Assembly: GCF_020382885.2 (NCBI RefSeq)
Contig: NC_058512.1
Location: 1,046,001-1,110,000, forward strand
Origin: Scatophagus argus
Taxonomy: Eukaryota; Chordata; Actinopteri; Scatophagidae
Direction of reading: 5' to 3'
DNA length: 64,000 bases
In this document: positions 35,401 to 50,292 of the stretch, in pieces
Numbering within the stretch: the first letter of the stretch is position 1
How the letters are laid out: each line of letters opens with the position of its first letter
Notes under the pieces: generated by a model
What the model was told of the DNA's origin: nothing
What the model saw: the letters and a program-made list of their open reading frames with translations, nothing else
The model's database searches: none
Translations under genes and position numbers: made by a program

Positions 35401-38400
35401 AAACAGTGTAACAGGAGTAAGACGAGTGCAGGCTGATCTTTGTCAGGAGATGCTGGGTTTGAACACAGTGAAGAGCCGCGCAGCATGTGAATATTGATTT
35501 AAAATTCGAATGTCATCACGAACGAAGCCGTTGGTTACAGCATTCGGAAATTTACTGTAATTGAAGATAAAATGAGTGTAATATCGATTCTCATAACTTT
35601 TTAATATTATTCTGCAGCACCGATGGGGCTCTCAGCAGCGTTAGCTGTGGACGGCCCCCTCAGGATGGAGCAGTGACTCATTAGAAAGGTACCAATGGGC
35701 CCGTTTGACCTCTCTGACCTCATATTTTAGTGGCTCTTTTCTGTCCATTTGCAGAAGTCAGGCTTTAGCGGCGTCAACACTGAGCTTCTCGGCTCCACAT
35801 GCTTTGTTGGACGTCAGATCAGCATGGAGGAGGCAGCTTTTGAGTTCTCTTTTAATTATATTTGCCTCTTCACCTCAAGAGCAAAAGCACAATTGCAGCA
35901 GAGGTATTCACAGATAAGCTTTTCATTTCGAAATTTGTGTTCCACTATTACTACCACTGCTGTCCAGAGCCCACACTGAGACGGCATCGCGTCCTGGAGA
36001 GCTTTTGTTTCTGCGTTTTGAAAACAAAATACTGGTGTGTATTAGACGGTAACAAAGACATCTGCAGTGAACCTAAAGAATTGTTTTATTCTCAGAAAAC
36101 GATTACGTGATTGAAAACTGCTCGGTTTTTCTCTCCATTCACACCCCGAGTCCTGCACTTGCTGAGTCAAGCAGTAGCCAGAAAAACAGGTTTCCAAGTC
36201 CAACTAGTTTTCCAGGTGTAGAGAGTAACTGCGTGTCTCCAGGCTTAAATAAGCTGAAATAAGTGTTCTTCCCTGCTGCTCGGTCGCGTTTGAGTCGTCT
36301 GTTTGGACAGAGGAGGAGGTGCTCGTTGTCCCAACACATTGTGAGGGACGCACAGTAGAGATCAGCTTCACATAAATTTAAACAGGTGGCGTGTTATCAG
36401 CACGGTTTAATTACATGTCCACAGGCACAGCTATTGAAATGTCAGTGGCATCCTGTTAATATGTTAAATATTTACACACGTGAATACTTCCTGTAGTGTT
36501 AAACAGTCACCAACACACTGTTGTCACAGTGTCATTGTGGAGATAAGTTGTGTCTTTACACTAACTGGTCCTGTTGGAAACACTGAACGATTCCTGTTTA
36601 AAGAAAACGCATCACATATTCGGTTAGAAATGACGAGTTATTTCAGAATAGACCCGTGACTGCTGGGCCGGGAGCAGCTCGAGTGAGCCATCAGCCCTGT
36701 GGCACATGGAGCCCCTTTCCACCCACCCGGAGCTCAGTACTGTACCAGCACCAGGATCACTCTGCTTGAGTACAGACCTGGATTAGTTTTTCAGAATTCT
36801 GTCATTGCAGCCTGAGCAGCTGTCCTGTCCATGCAGCAAATAAAACTAACGCCCTGTATGAAATAAATCAGGCTTTTTGGGTATGCGCTGACATGCAGCT
36901 GAGGCTGCTAGACGCGTATTTAGGTCAGGGTCTCCCACCATCACGGTGCTGCTTTGTCATCGCAGCAGCAGCAGCTGTCGGCGCTTTAAAAAAGGTCACC
37001 TAGGAGGCAGCAGTAGACTAAACTAGCATTGTTAGCTTTTGGCTCGTTGTTCGAGTTCTCATCTCGCTGTGCTAACAGCTGCTGAAGCAGATGTAATGCA
37101 GGCAGAATTATGTAACGGCAGCCAAAAGGAAGGTGCAGCGTGTGTTCTTATGGACCTTGTCTGTCCAGCCATGCGGGGTGCGTGCTGTATAGAGGATACC
37201 AGTTCAGGACACAAGCACAGACCAGTGGCAGGTCTCCTTCCTCAAATCTCACTGACAGGAATAAACCGTCTTGCTCAAGGACACTTGGAAATATCTTTCT
37301 GTTCCCTGACCTCCCCCCTGTGGTTGCAGCCTGACCGCCGACACTCCCACCCTGCTCAGGGGTCCAACTGCTGTGGGTCGAGAGCTCGTAGACTTGTCTC
37401 GATTGGGGGTGTGGCCCGTGTCAGAGTAAACATTATTGGCATTTTGCACAGCTGAGTCCTCCATTGGTATCACTTTAAGGGTACTGGCAGTGGTACTGGT
37501 GTCATCGTTTTTTGAACCATTCCCAGCCTTATTAACAAGACACTAATTATTTCAGTAGTTTCCAATTAATTCGTTTGCCAATTGACTGCTTTTTCTTGAG
37601 AGAGAATTGTTTTCTCTGCTGTTGCATTGAACACAACACGCTCAAGCGATAGTCTCATGAGTTGTGAATATAATTTAAGTTGGTTTAATGTTGAGTTACT
37701 CTTCTGTTGACGGATTAGTTGAAGGTGAGTCGACGTGGCACTGACACATTATCAATAGACTGCAGCTATCAGGAACAGGCTGACATTTCTTTTATGGTGT
37801 CACGATGTGGTTACAGAACATATGTTTACTGCAGCAGATCCCTTGGCTGTCAGCGGTTGGAGAGCTGACGGTGTTCTTGGTGTGGGTTTGAATGATGTGG
37901 TGCATGTTTGATGGATTATTGTTTCACCTCGGTTGTCTTTTAGATCATTCCATACTTCAGTAGCTGAATAGCAGCATTTGTGCTCCATTCGCTCACATGT
38001 GACAGCCCACCACTCGCTCATGTCCAGCGTCATGGCAGTCCCCTGTAGATAATATTGCCTTATTTATCACTGCGTGCCAGCAGTCATTCTGTCACTCAGT
38101 CTGCATTGTCACAGCAGGAGCGTCTTTGTTTGGTGCTGTGCTGCGGTCATCTGCCGCCGTGAGCTAACGCTGCTGCTGCTGCTAGCTGAGGTTTTCTTTG
38201 GCACGAAGCAGTGAAACCTGCTCACAACGAGCTCTGTGCAGCAGCGACAGTGATATCGTTTCGGGGAACAGCACAGCCGCTTCTCCGTTTGCCTCCATTG
38301 TATTGTGTTGGTGACAGAAATCCCAAACAGAAAATACCAGCTGGCTCGATATTCGGGATAGACAGATTATCAGTTATCCTATCTGACATTTGTCACTATT

Positions 38401-41400
38401 GTCCAATCTTTCTATAAAATATCAATAGTAAATTGTAAGAGTAAATTGTGTGTGGTTACATCCCATTACTGGTTATTCTAAACTTCAAACTGTATCTGTC
38501 GGTTCCTCGCAGATGTGACCAGTGCTGAAGTGGGAAAATGTTCTGTGTGACTGAACCGACGTTAAGAAAAATATCCGCCGTGGTAAATTAAATTAGGTCT
38601 TTAACACACCTGTGTGTTGGTGACCACAGCTGTCTGGCACAATGTCTCTTTACAGACTGCTGATCCTCTCTTGGCTAACCTCACCAGCCATACACAGTGT
38701 CTCTGTGCCAAATGAGACCTGACTGTTGCAGTAAATGTCACCAACTGTCTTCATGTGGCCGCTAAAATGGTAAAGAGGTCTCACACAAATAATCAGCTGC
38801 TAATAGTCAGCTGCTAATGATTCAGCGAGGCACACAAACAGGCCTCTTCTAAAAGAGGAAGTGTTGACTTCCTAGGTTCTTGTTCCTGTAGCCGCGGCTG
38901 CAGTTGAAATGGTTCATCCAGCACTCGCTCCCACTCTCCCATGAAGTGTGCCTGCAGTGGTCCAGATCCACACAACCTGCTCCGGCTCCTGCTCTGCCGG
39001 GCTCCTTTTCGGTGGCACGCAGTCCCAGTTTTGACCTCCTGAACTGAGTTATAGTCGCAGTGCAGCTCCCGGTGCTGTGCTGTTTTTATTGGCTCAGGAA
39101 AATGTATAACCTACAGTAACAATATGTCATTGTGTTTCAAAGGAGGAACAAGGTTAACTTTTCTTTTATTGGTGTCTTCACTGTGGAGCAAAAGTCACAC
39201 TGTCTTTATTCTCCTGTGCATTTGTTTCTGCTAGCTTTTACCTCGAAAACTTGGATAAAAAAGTGGATAAACTTGAATATTTAATAGGCGAATGAGATAA
39301 CTCAGAAAGACCTGCTTGTTGCGGCCCATTCAGTCTCCTTGTATTTCTAGCCAAGCACCTGTTAACGGGGGTCAGTTAGTATTCATATGATTATGAAGTC
39401 ATTCAAAAACCACACACACACACAGACACACACACACTGTCTCCTTGAAATGCTTCTCTAGCCTTTAAGATTTTCTTTGGACTTGGTCCTGGAAAGAAAA
39501 TCTTATTTATGACTGTGTCTGCTGTTGGAACAAAAAAGCAACAGCAGCCATGTTGTCAAATCCAATCAAAATGTAAGTAGTGGAGAAATGATGACCTCGT
39601 CGGAAGGAGCCAGGGGTTCTCCTCGCACATGCTCAGTGCGTGCCTGCAGAGGTGTTTGCAGGTGAAGCCTGGCCGCTTTCCTCGGGTGTATGTTGGGTGC
39701 TGCTGTGGTGTTAATGGGCCCGTGGAGGGGGTGTTAATTGATTCATTCTCCCCACTCTCAGTCTAATTATCGCCCGTTCCCAGGGTAGCATGTAGCTCTC
39801 CAGGTCCCCCCGCAGCCTCCCATGTGTCCCCCTTCCCTCCCTGCAGTCTGACTGTTGGTGGACAGGTGGCTGGGAGAGTCCCAAACCTTGGCTGGGATCA
39901 CAGACGGAAGGTGGAGGAGGATGAGGAGGACAGGGCAGACATCTCTGAGATTAGGCTACTGTTGCATCTGTTTGTGTGAACTGCTCATGATGGCGTGTGT
40001 TAATCCAGCTCTCCTCTCCACCCCTTTGTTCACAGCATTCGCAGCGTGATGCAGAAGTACCTGGAGGAGAGAGATGAACTGACATTTGACAAAATTTTCA
40101 ACCAGAAAATTGGTAAGTCTCAATATTTTTCTTCCGTCGCAGGACAGTCTCCAGTGAAATGCTGGAGTCTTTGTAATAGAATTACAGTGGAATTACATGG
40201 CCCATCTGAGCAGCTGAACGCGAGAGAATTAATGAAATCACATGTTAAAGCCCACTGGTTAGCTTCCTCTCAAATCCATTTTCTTCATGGGCCGACGGAC
40301 TTTATTTTTTTAATTACTTTATTATTTTGTGGACTTTATCAGCAGTGAGCAGAACATTCAGGTAGCAGACTTCTCAGTTTTACACTGACCTTTGTTTTGA
40401 TCCATCTAAACAGATGATTTCAGCTGCAGGTAACGCACATGAATGCTTTAAGTTCCTTAGGAAAAGGCCAGAATGGGTCCTGCCTGTTGTCTGGTGAATG
40501 TGCTCTCTGTGCTAGTTTGAATTTGAGTTATTTTTAATCCAAATAAATCAGATAATCTGGACTAGGATGAAATGCTGTTGAACCAAAGCGCAGTGTGCTT
40601 TCACTTCTGAAGCTGCTCTGTGGCACTTGACAAGTTAAGTGCACCTACACCTACCATATAGCACATCCAGCGCATTGATTGGTTGAGGTGTTGTTATTGG
40701 TCTCGCTGGGGTTCTTCCATTACTGCAGCGCACCCACGAAGCTGACTGGACAGAAGCAACAAACTCATCACATCTACACACTGTGCTGCTGAGGGTAAAC
40801 CACTGAGCTGTTCTCCAGACAGTTTTTATTTGTGCTTGGCCACAGAGCACATGTTGAATCTTTTCTCTTCTTGTCCTGAAGCCCTGAATGTTCCAAATCA
40901 GGATCATTTCTTGCCTCATCGTGGTGCTTTTTAGCACGGCTGGAGAAGCCTGCAGTCGCTTCTCAGTGCAGAGTTATTGGCTGCGATCGTGAGGCGGCTT
41001 TGTTTGTGTTTTTAGCTTCGCTGTTGTGGATGCAGAATGTCACGTTTCCTGCTTCCTCCTGCCCTGCAGCCGGTAGCAGAGCCTCTGTGCCGGCTCCTCC
41101 GAGGCTTTCCATTCTGAGCAGACGGGCTGTGAGCTGGTAGTTGTGCTGTACCAGGGGACCACAGCCGCCCTGCAGGCTTCTGCAGGTTTACTTACAGTTC
41201 TCGGTCTCAGCCCCCCTGTGAGAACAGGCTGCGTTAATTCTCCCTCCCTCCTTCTCTTTGTCTTCAGCTCCACCAGACTTGTTGCTCTCTCTTTCATTTT
41301 TCAGTATCATCACCTCATACTTCCGCTCTTGTAGTGTGTGTGTGTGTGTGGGTGGGTGTGTGTGCACATGCTTATTAAGACTCTGGTTTGAACCCCATGA

Positions 41401-44400
41401 CATTCACCCATCTAATGATAATTCAGGTGGTGTTCTGCCCTTTCACATTCTGACTAAACAACAGGAAATGATGGGTGCTGTTGCTCCGCTGGAATTTGTC
41501 AAATTACACAGACACAGTTTTGTTATATGATTAAACATTCTTGGAGCTGATCGATAGAAGATTAACTGTTTTGATATGAATGAAAAAATGCAAAAATGCC
41601 GAACATTTCCAGGTACCAGCGTCCCAAATGTGAGTTGTTGTTTTATGTCGTCGTAAACTGAATCTGTTTGGGTTTTGGGCTGCAGCTTGGACAAAGCAAG
41701 CGATTTGATAATGTCACCTTGGGCTCAAGGGAAATGTGAATGTCATTTTTCACTATTCACTGACATTTAATAGACCAAACATTTAATCCATTAATTGACA
41801 AAAAAGGATTAAAATGACATTTTTGGACCTAGAGAGGAACAACAGTGCAACAAATGGATATTTTCACAGTTAGGAAGTTTGTCGACGTTTCGTAGTTGTG
41901 GTCTGTGCTGTCACAATATGCACTCATCAGATGTGATCAAGAGTTTGTCTCTTATAATCATTTAGCTTGAAAGATGTAAATTTAGGAAAGTCATTTACAA
42001 AGACTGATGACATTGAAGTGTTTGCACATTCAACTGTTTTCTGAGAGCTTCTGTCTAATTATTAAGAATCTCTGTGTGGTTAATCTGGACCTGCTTCTCG
42101 AACTGTGTGTTGGGTCATTAAATTTCAGGGGACTGGGCCTGGAATGTCCTTGGAAAGTCATTGAATTTGATGTTTAAGAAGATAACACTGTCACCTTTAC
42201 TTCATGAACTGGTGTCGACTTACAGACTCCCAACAGCCTGAATACATTCATATATGATTATATTGATTTTTGGTGTATAAAATGTCTGAAAACGGTAAAA
42301 AGACAAACCTAAAATATTCCAAATATAATTATTTAAAAAGAAAATTGTCACCAGTGTGAAACTGGCACCAGTTTGGTGTTTTGTTCCTGATGTGTGATGT
42401 TTGCTGTGAACGCGTCACCGGCCTGCTCTCCTCTCATGTGTCTCACCGCCGTCCTCTGAGCCCGAGTCTGTCCCCTGGTCGCTGCTGGTCTGCTTAGACC
42501 AGCTCTCAGCTCTCATTAGCGCCTCTCCCAGAAAACACTTGTTACCAGGCCAGTCAGTGTGTCTTCTGCCTGCAGGACATTTACAACACAGGTAATCAAC
42601 AAGCAGTCGTCCCCCACTTGATTTCTCTGTTTGGTCTCTGCTGATGTCACGTCGAGCTGAGCACTTCCTTTGTCCTCATGCCCTCATGAAAAGTCAACTG
42701 TTGATTTTGCTCTGACCAGTCGCTCACTTCTGTCCACTCACCTGGACTTTTGTTCTGTCGTGATGTTAATCAAAACTGAAGTCCTGAAAATTGCCCGAAA
42801 ATAAATTGCAGATAAAAAGATAATTCCTTTTTAAAATACAGAGCGAGTTTTTTGTTCTGAGAGCTTGTCAAAGAAAAGCAGTGGAAGATCTGAGAGGGAA
42901 ACAACCTGCACACGTGCGTCCGTCACAGCTACGCTTGTTGCTGGTGTTGTCTTTAAATCAGTTAGTTTTCCAAGTCTGCTCTGGTTTTGACTGATGGTTC
43001 AAATCACTCAACAGAAAAAAATCTTCAGAATTTAAGTTGGTGATTTTTGTCATGTTTTGTTGTTGTTTGTACTGATGCCTTTTTACTGGCCTGTAATTAA
43101 AAGAAATGATCTATTATTATTGCTTTTTGCCCAACTGACTACTGGCAAAACCCTCAGTGAGGAACAGTCACTGTCCAATAATAGCTTAGTAACCGTAACC
43201 AGGCACAGCAGGTTTATCAGGCTTTGGAGGTCTGCATGTTTCAGTAGTTTACATGGAGCTGGAGTCACTTTTTAAGTTTTTATAAAACTCACAGAGCTAC
43301 CATTAATTCACTAACCCTTCACAGTTCATCAGATCTGCCGATTGTCACTTCAGCATTATCAACGATTGCAGCAAACATGCGCAGAGCTGGACATAAAAGA
43401 TGAGAGCTGTAGCACACGGAGCCTGCGTGCTGTGCACATCTGAATGGCAAATGTGTGGCTTTGCATGGAACAAGAGATAGCTGTCCGACGCACTCAAACG
43501 CAGCGCCGTGTGCTCGTAGAGCTGCGCATCAGTCCGGGCGCTTCCAGCCATACGAACAGAAACCGCAAACCCCAACCTGCTGATTTACAATGACAACAGG
43601 TATCCAAAAATCAACAAGCTCCCCATTAGGGAGACGTCCTGAATGCTGCTTTTATTCATCCTGTATTGGAAATGAGTCGGAGCTGAACAGTTTTATTTGC
43701 GTAACATTTCTGAAGTAAGATCACAACACGACCCAAAGGCTCTTTCATGCTTTAATAATCAGTCTGTCTCCATTTTTGCTTTGTCCTTCATCTTGTTTAA
43801 AGTGCTGCAGCCGTGGTTTGGATACGGACAAAACCGAGAGACCTCGACACACCTGTTGTATTCCACTGACGCCGGCTGCCATTGTCAGCTAGAATTGATT
43901 TTTTTTTTAAAGTCTATTCATTTGAAAATCCTCTTATTTTACACTCTTGTGTGCCCGCTAATTTCATCCTTAGAAACACTGCTCATTGTGTTGTCCAAAA
44001 TTATTTTGTCCAATGTTCCGGCACAAAAGGAAGGCGCACACACACTCAGAGTTCTTTACTTTGACTTATATCACAGTTAATCTGAGTTCTGGTTCTTTTC
44101 AGGGTTACGTGAGCTGTTCCGGGTGGTAGTTTAACCCGTGTTGGATCACATTCACAGTGAATCTGTTTGTGGTATTGTCATGTCTAAAATATGTCTTCTT
44201 TTCCGTTCACTCGGAGGTCGATTTTAATCAGCAGATGCAGAAGCTGGGCTGTGAGTTTGCTTTTGATTTTAGTCCTCTTAACATGCTTTGTCCTTGAGCT
44301 CAACAAGCCTTGTTGACTGTCATGACAACCAAGGTCAGGAAGGAGATGCTGCAGTGCTGCTGGAATGTTTATCCTCAAGGGTAGACATTCTGTGAGAACG

Positions 44401-47400
44401 CGGCGGTTTTTAGTCTGCAGAGCCATTTTGCAGCCATAAAATGTCATTTTGAAACACTGACAAGTAGGCGAATTAGATTAGATCGAGTCGGACGAGTTTG
44501 TGTACCAGTGAATCACGCTGGAACATCTGAAAGACGGTTTTACGACCAATAATTGTTTCATTTTCTAATGAATGCTTGTGGAGAGCGTCCGTCACAGTTC
44601 CCGAGCTCTGCTGTCCGCGGTCCTAAAGGGCGGCGCGAAGAAGCGGTGTGGAGGAGCTCCACCTGTGTTTACCTCAGCCACTCCTCTGCGAGAGGGCCGG
44701 CCAGCCACAGTCAGGGCCAGCCAGCCATTATGTAATGGACGCTCTGTATGCTCTAAATATAGCAGGCGTACTGGACTCTGCTTCGTCTTTTGAATACTTT
44801 TATATGTTTATGGTTTTCTGCCGTAACTCCAGAGCTGTAGCCACGTTATCACACGCTGGTGCTTTAAAGCTGTGCAAGTCAGTATGTTCACACAAACGGT
44901 GGACCAATGACGGCCTGTAACACAGGACTGAGCGACGTGCACAGGAAAGAAAACGGACTGTTTTCAGCATTCTCAACTTCTGGTACAATTCAGTACATCT
45001 TTGGAACTTCCTATGGCTTACAGTTATACTTTGAACAGCTTGCTGCCCTGTGCACACACTTGTGTGTGTTTTTACGTTGGTTCATGTCCTGTTCATGCAC
45101 TGCAGCTGTGACATGCGAGTTTCCTCCCGGGGATAAATAAAAGTGTCTGTCTACTTTTGTCATAAGTCGACTCGTGTTAATTTAATCTATCACTTGGAAT
45201 GCCTCAGGAGCAGCGGCAGTGTGAACACGTGTAAGTCAGTAACCTTTAAACCTCCTGTTGCTGCTCTGTTTTCTGTTGAAGTAATAATCAATCGGCAGCA
45301 CTGAGGTGACTGATGTGCAGCGTTAATACATGCAGATTAATCTGTGTTTCAGTCATCAGCTCAGTGGCACGAACACGTGAGCATCACTGTGTACATATAC
45401 ACACTCTAGATATCGTCATATACTTTACTGAACACACTTTATGCATGTGTGTTCAGATGAAAGTTGAGTCTAATCTGGAGCAGGTCATAGAATCAAAACG
45501 TCATTCATAAAAACTGACCCAAACAGAATTAGTTAATAAGCGACGACACCGTATGAGGAGGAGAGGATCATTGAGGAGTTGATAGTTGACTGTGTTTGAT
45601 TTGGACTGAATCACCTCCACCTCTCTTCTGTGCTGCTCCTCCTCTGTTTTCATGCTTTTAGCCATTTCTTCTCCTCCTTCATTCTTTCCTAATGCCCCCC
45701 CCTCTCTCTCTTCTTTCTCTCACTCTCGCCTTGGCATTCTCGCTCTCCATCTGTCAGACTTCTGGAATGGATGATGGAGAGTCGTGGGTTGCCTAGCAAC
45801 TGCGGTTGCCATGGCAACCTGTCCAGAACTGCTGCATTTGCTTGTCGACGGGGAGAAATGAAATTGATTAAAGGAGGAATAAAATAGGTGATGAGAATTG
45901 GAAGAGAGGAAACGGAGAGGACGGCAGTGTTAGGAGAGCAATAAATGGAAAGAGCACAGATGATCTCTCGCTCGCTCGCTCTCTTTTTCCCAGGATGCAA
46001 CATTTCTCCTAGAGGCCAGGATGCGTATGTCAACAGACTGTCCACGCCTCCAGTCCTTCTCACGTCTGTCCTTTATTCATCCATCATGATTCACACCATC
46101 CTCACATCAGAGGAATCTGTTATTGCAGTTACAAACTGGATAGCAGGACTGTGATTAAGCCCTGCACATTTTAGATTTTGGAAACACTGTCAACAAGCAT
46201 TGCCACTATTTCTTTGTTTTTGTGCAACAAAAGCTTGAATGATGAGCAAACACATTACTAATAACCTTAATCATAATAATAATCCTTAAAATTTATTTTG
46301 TGTGGCACATTTAACTTGCCAAAAGACTAAACAAAACTGAACAGAAGCATAAACTGCAGCTTGGAAAACATCTGTAAGCTTCCAGAGCTGCTGCAATGCG
46401 CACTTAAAGTCGTTCATGTTTTTTTGTCCGTCCTCAGCCTGCTCGGTTGTCATCGAGCTGTGGATGTTAAAACTGTATTTTATTCTGAGCTCTTGAAGGA
46501 CTTAGATTAAAAAATCATTCTGCAAATTGTTGGAAGCCATGTGATCTGATTTGGAAGGTGGACCTCGCGGTGGGACTTTTCGGTCACCTGCCGTTTAAAC
46601 CTGGAGTTGGCGTCCAGTGACAAATGAAAGGAAAATCCTCAACCATCACCTATGCTTCCATGCAGGTGACTGAGAGGTTCAGTGCCACATTTTAAGTGAA
46701 CGCAAGACATTTCTCACCCTTTTTCTGCTCGTGTTATGGGAGTGTGGTGCTTGTTGCATATTCCACCACTTCCTGTCTGTGCTAAAGCAGATTTTTGCTG
46801 CTGCACTAAACACATGAAAATGTCTTGTGGGGTTTTTTTTTTTTGTCCTTGAAAATGCAAGTGGACAAATGCAACTGGTTGCTCTGCAGCAAACAGTCTT
46901 TCAGCTTTGTTGAACTTGCTGTCAAATTGAGTCATTCACACCAAGGAGGGTTTTTCACCTTCACACTCTGAGGCACTCGGTCTCTCATCTCTGTAACCTC
47001 AAGAAAAGAAGGTGTCGGGACGGGGTCGGGGGGGCTCGTGACTTCACGATTAATTTTAAATGTTGAGTTTTCTCACATGCAGCAGCAACAGTTTCCTGCA
47101 CGTTCTTTCCAATGTTGTGCAGAACAGCCAAATTGTGCTGTTGTCACAAACACGGTGATGTCATTTGGAGCCAGAGTCGGCCCGGAGTCATTAAACACTT
47201 AAGAAAAATGTCATATGAATGTATTTCACTCGCTGTTCTCTGAGCTGGTGTGAAGGTGTGTTCCCCCACCCGGCCACCGGCAGCAGACCCCACGACGCCT
47301 TACAGGGCTGCTGGTCCTCAGACTGGTTAGCACGGACTGCACAGCTGGTCTGCTGATTGTCCTCTCCACACACCACAGAGACAGATGTCAGCTTTTCACT

Positions 47401-48770
47401 TTGCTGCCCACTTTCCATTTATTTTCTCTGGCCCATTCTGTTCTCCCCCTCCAGATTTTTGGCAGCAAGCGTGTGTGTGCGTGCGTGCGTGCGTGCGTGT
47501 GTGTGTGTGTGTGAGAGAGAGATTTTTTTAATTCACCACGTGTGTCTCAGTCTTTGTCCTTAATTGTTTGAACTGGCTTACATCACCTTTTGTCTTCATC
47601 TTTTATGAATATGACCATTGCTGGCGTGTTAACGTTACACCCTCTGCTGGTGACCACATCACTTTCATCTCGTCTTCTGATTGGTAGTAACCCTTGGACG
47701 TAATAGGATGTGAAGCAGAGAGGAGCCCTGCCTGCAGGCCTGCGGTCTGTCTCCTTATGCTCATATTCTTATTGTGTTGTCCTTTGTGTCTCATTATGTC
47801 TAAACTCACATGTCTAAAGGATATCGCCTGCTCTGTACCGTCTCCACGTCCGGCCGAGTGCGTGGGGGACGCTCACCTCTCACAGCTTGATGTTTTTTTA
47901 ATCAACTGGAGCCTCAAGGACTTGACAATTTAATGTTAGTACAGTAAGGAAAGCGCTTTGAAATGTCAGACTCTGTTGTCTTGGTTAGCGTATTCAACGC
48001 CGCGGGCTCTGTCAACAGTCAGAGATGTTCCAGGACAAGACATCCGCTCTCTAATTTGTTTTAACTTTCGCAAACAGTCCCGTGGTGATGAAGTTAGAGG
48101 CTGAAAGCGTGCGAGTCTCGTACCTGCCCTGGCTGAAGGGTGCAGAAAGACTCAGCTGGTGACGTGGTCTCATAGTTGTAAAGGAAGTGTCTTTAAAATT
48201 AGCATTTGAAAGCTGACACATTTCTGTTAAAGGTTACATCACTTACACTTAGTTGAGCTGTGCATTGGTTTCTGAAAGCTAAAAAAAATGAGAAAAGTAA
48301 TTTTATTCTTATGTTGTAATGAAAATGAAAAAAGGACTTGCTGTTCGAGACTTCAGGGCGTCTGATAAACATTTGATGGCAGCTCAGACCTCGTGTTCAG
48401 GCTGTGCTCACAGCTTTTATTAATTATCACACCATGTTTTTCTATCTTTTTAACCAGCACATAACAGACTTCAGGGACTTAATTGAGCAGCGTGGGATGG
48501 ATTAATATTCAGTCAAACAGGGACAAGTTTGCACGTGAGCTTTGCTAAGACAAGGTGGGGAACCTCAGGCCATCACGGTGCGGTATCTCATTTGAAACCA
48601 GCTTTATGAATTTGCAATTCAAAAGAAATGATCAGACTTTAGCGATTAGCTTTTTTGAAGCTAACGTTAGCTGTAGCCTTTACTCACCATCAGACAGCAG
48701 AGCAGGAGAATACGTAACATTGTTTGCTGACCCTGATGTTATACTTGAATGAATGTCTGCCACATTGTGC

Positions 48771-48813
<43 letters not shown>

Positions 48814-49907
48814 TGGTCTGCTTGGTGCTGGCTTTCTTCCACCAGTAAAGGTCAGTGTATGTATAATGCAGCACAGTCATCCTCAGTCTCACATGACCCT
48901 TCAGTAAGAAGAAACTTTATTTCCTCTCTTCTATCTATACACCTACCTATATTCAAGGAGCTTTATTGTCATTTCACACACGTAGAACATGAGTGGAACG
49001 AAATTAGTTTCTATTCTATTTTATTCTATTCTGTCTAAGTTGAGTTTAAACAAATTAAAGCTGTTGTGTTTCAGTGCTTCTTCACAGCAGCCCGTTTGTT
49101 TCCTCAGTGGGAGGAAACACCTGAAAAGTTAACATTTATTAAGAAGTGCTCTGAATGTTTTAAATTCCCAGTGGAGCAGGAATGTGACGCTGAACGTGTG
49201 GACGAGTACAGTAACGGTCGTAAAAGTCTTATTTGTTAAAGAACACTTTTATTGACTTGATGTTTACTCAGCATATTTATGTAAGATAATGATGTAAGGG
49301 TGAATGAAAGATCGGTGAAAACTTGCACTTCCTGAAAGATAACATTGATGGGAACAGACAGAAAGTGAGAAGACAGAACAAAGTTTGACTCGTGTGAGAC
49401 GGCGAAACAGGCCTGATGGTGTCGATGGTGCTCTGAGTGCAAATTCAAACACGCCATCTTGGGATCGGGAGATTTTGTGCTTCTGTTGGTGCAGACAATT
49501 AAGAAAAACTGAAATAATGTGGATGTTAAATATCCATGAGATTTTTATGAGGACGTGTTGGTTTGTTGACACGATAATTGTCATAGTATGTTTTCATTAG
49601 TGTGTAATCACTTAGAATGAGCCTTTTATATCCAGGGGGAGCAGATCTTCTGGCAGACTCTGCCGTGTTTCTGCAGAGTCATTTCTAATAAAAATAATGA
49701 CATTTTTTGTGTTTTGGACTGTTGGTTGAACAGAGCAGACATCAGTTTTGGATCCGGGGACGACTGTGGCTCTAATCGCTCCACCTGCACAGTGTTGTCT
49801 TAATGAATCGTTTCATCTCGTGCTGTCACTGCAAACCCCCGCACTGACCAAATGAACCAGTTTGCTTCCAGTTGAGGACTGGAAGTCATCAGGCCTACCT
49901 GCTCCAC

Positions 49908-49967
<60 letters not shown>

Positions 49968-50249
49968 CAGCTGTCAGAACAAGCCAACTTGGTATTTTTA
50001 GACAGTTCAGGTGATCTTGCTAATGAGGCAAAGCTCAGAGGAACTCGGACCTGATTTGAGTGAGAGGTGTGTGTGTGTGTGTGTGTGTGTGTTCTGTGGA
50101 AGAGGCCATTTGTTGAATTAGCTGGGCAGTGTTGAAGTGTTCAGCGATTAAGGTTAATCCTTGAGTCTTGGTGATGTAAGAACTGTCGTTTTTCCCCTCC
50201 GTCTCTCTCTCTTAATGCCTCTCTCTCAGTTTAGTCCTCTCTGTTGAAA

Positions 50250-50292
<43 letters not shown>

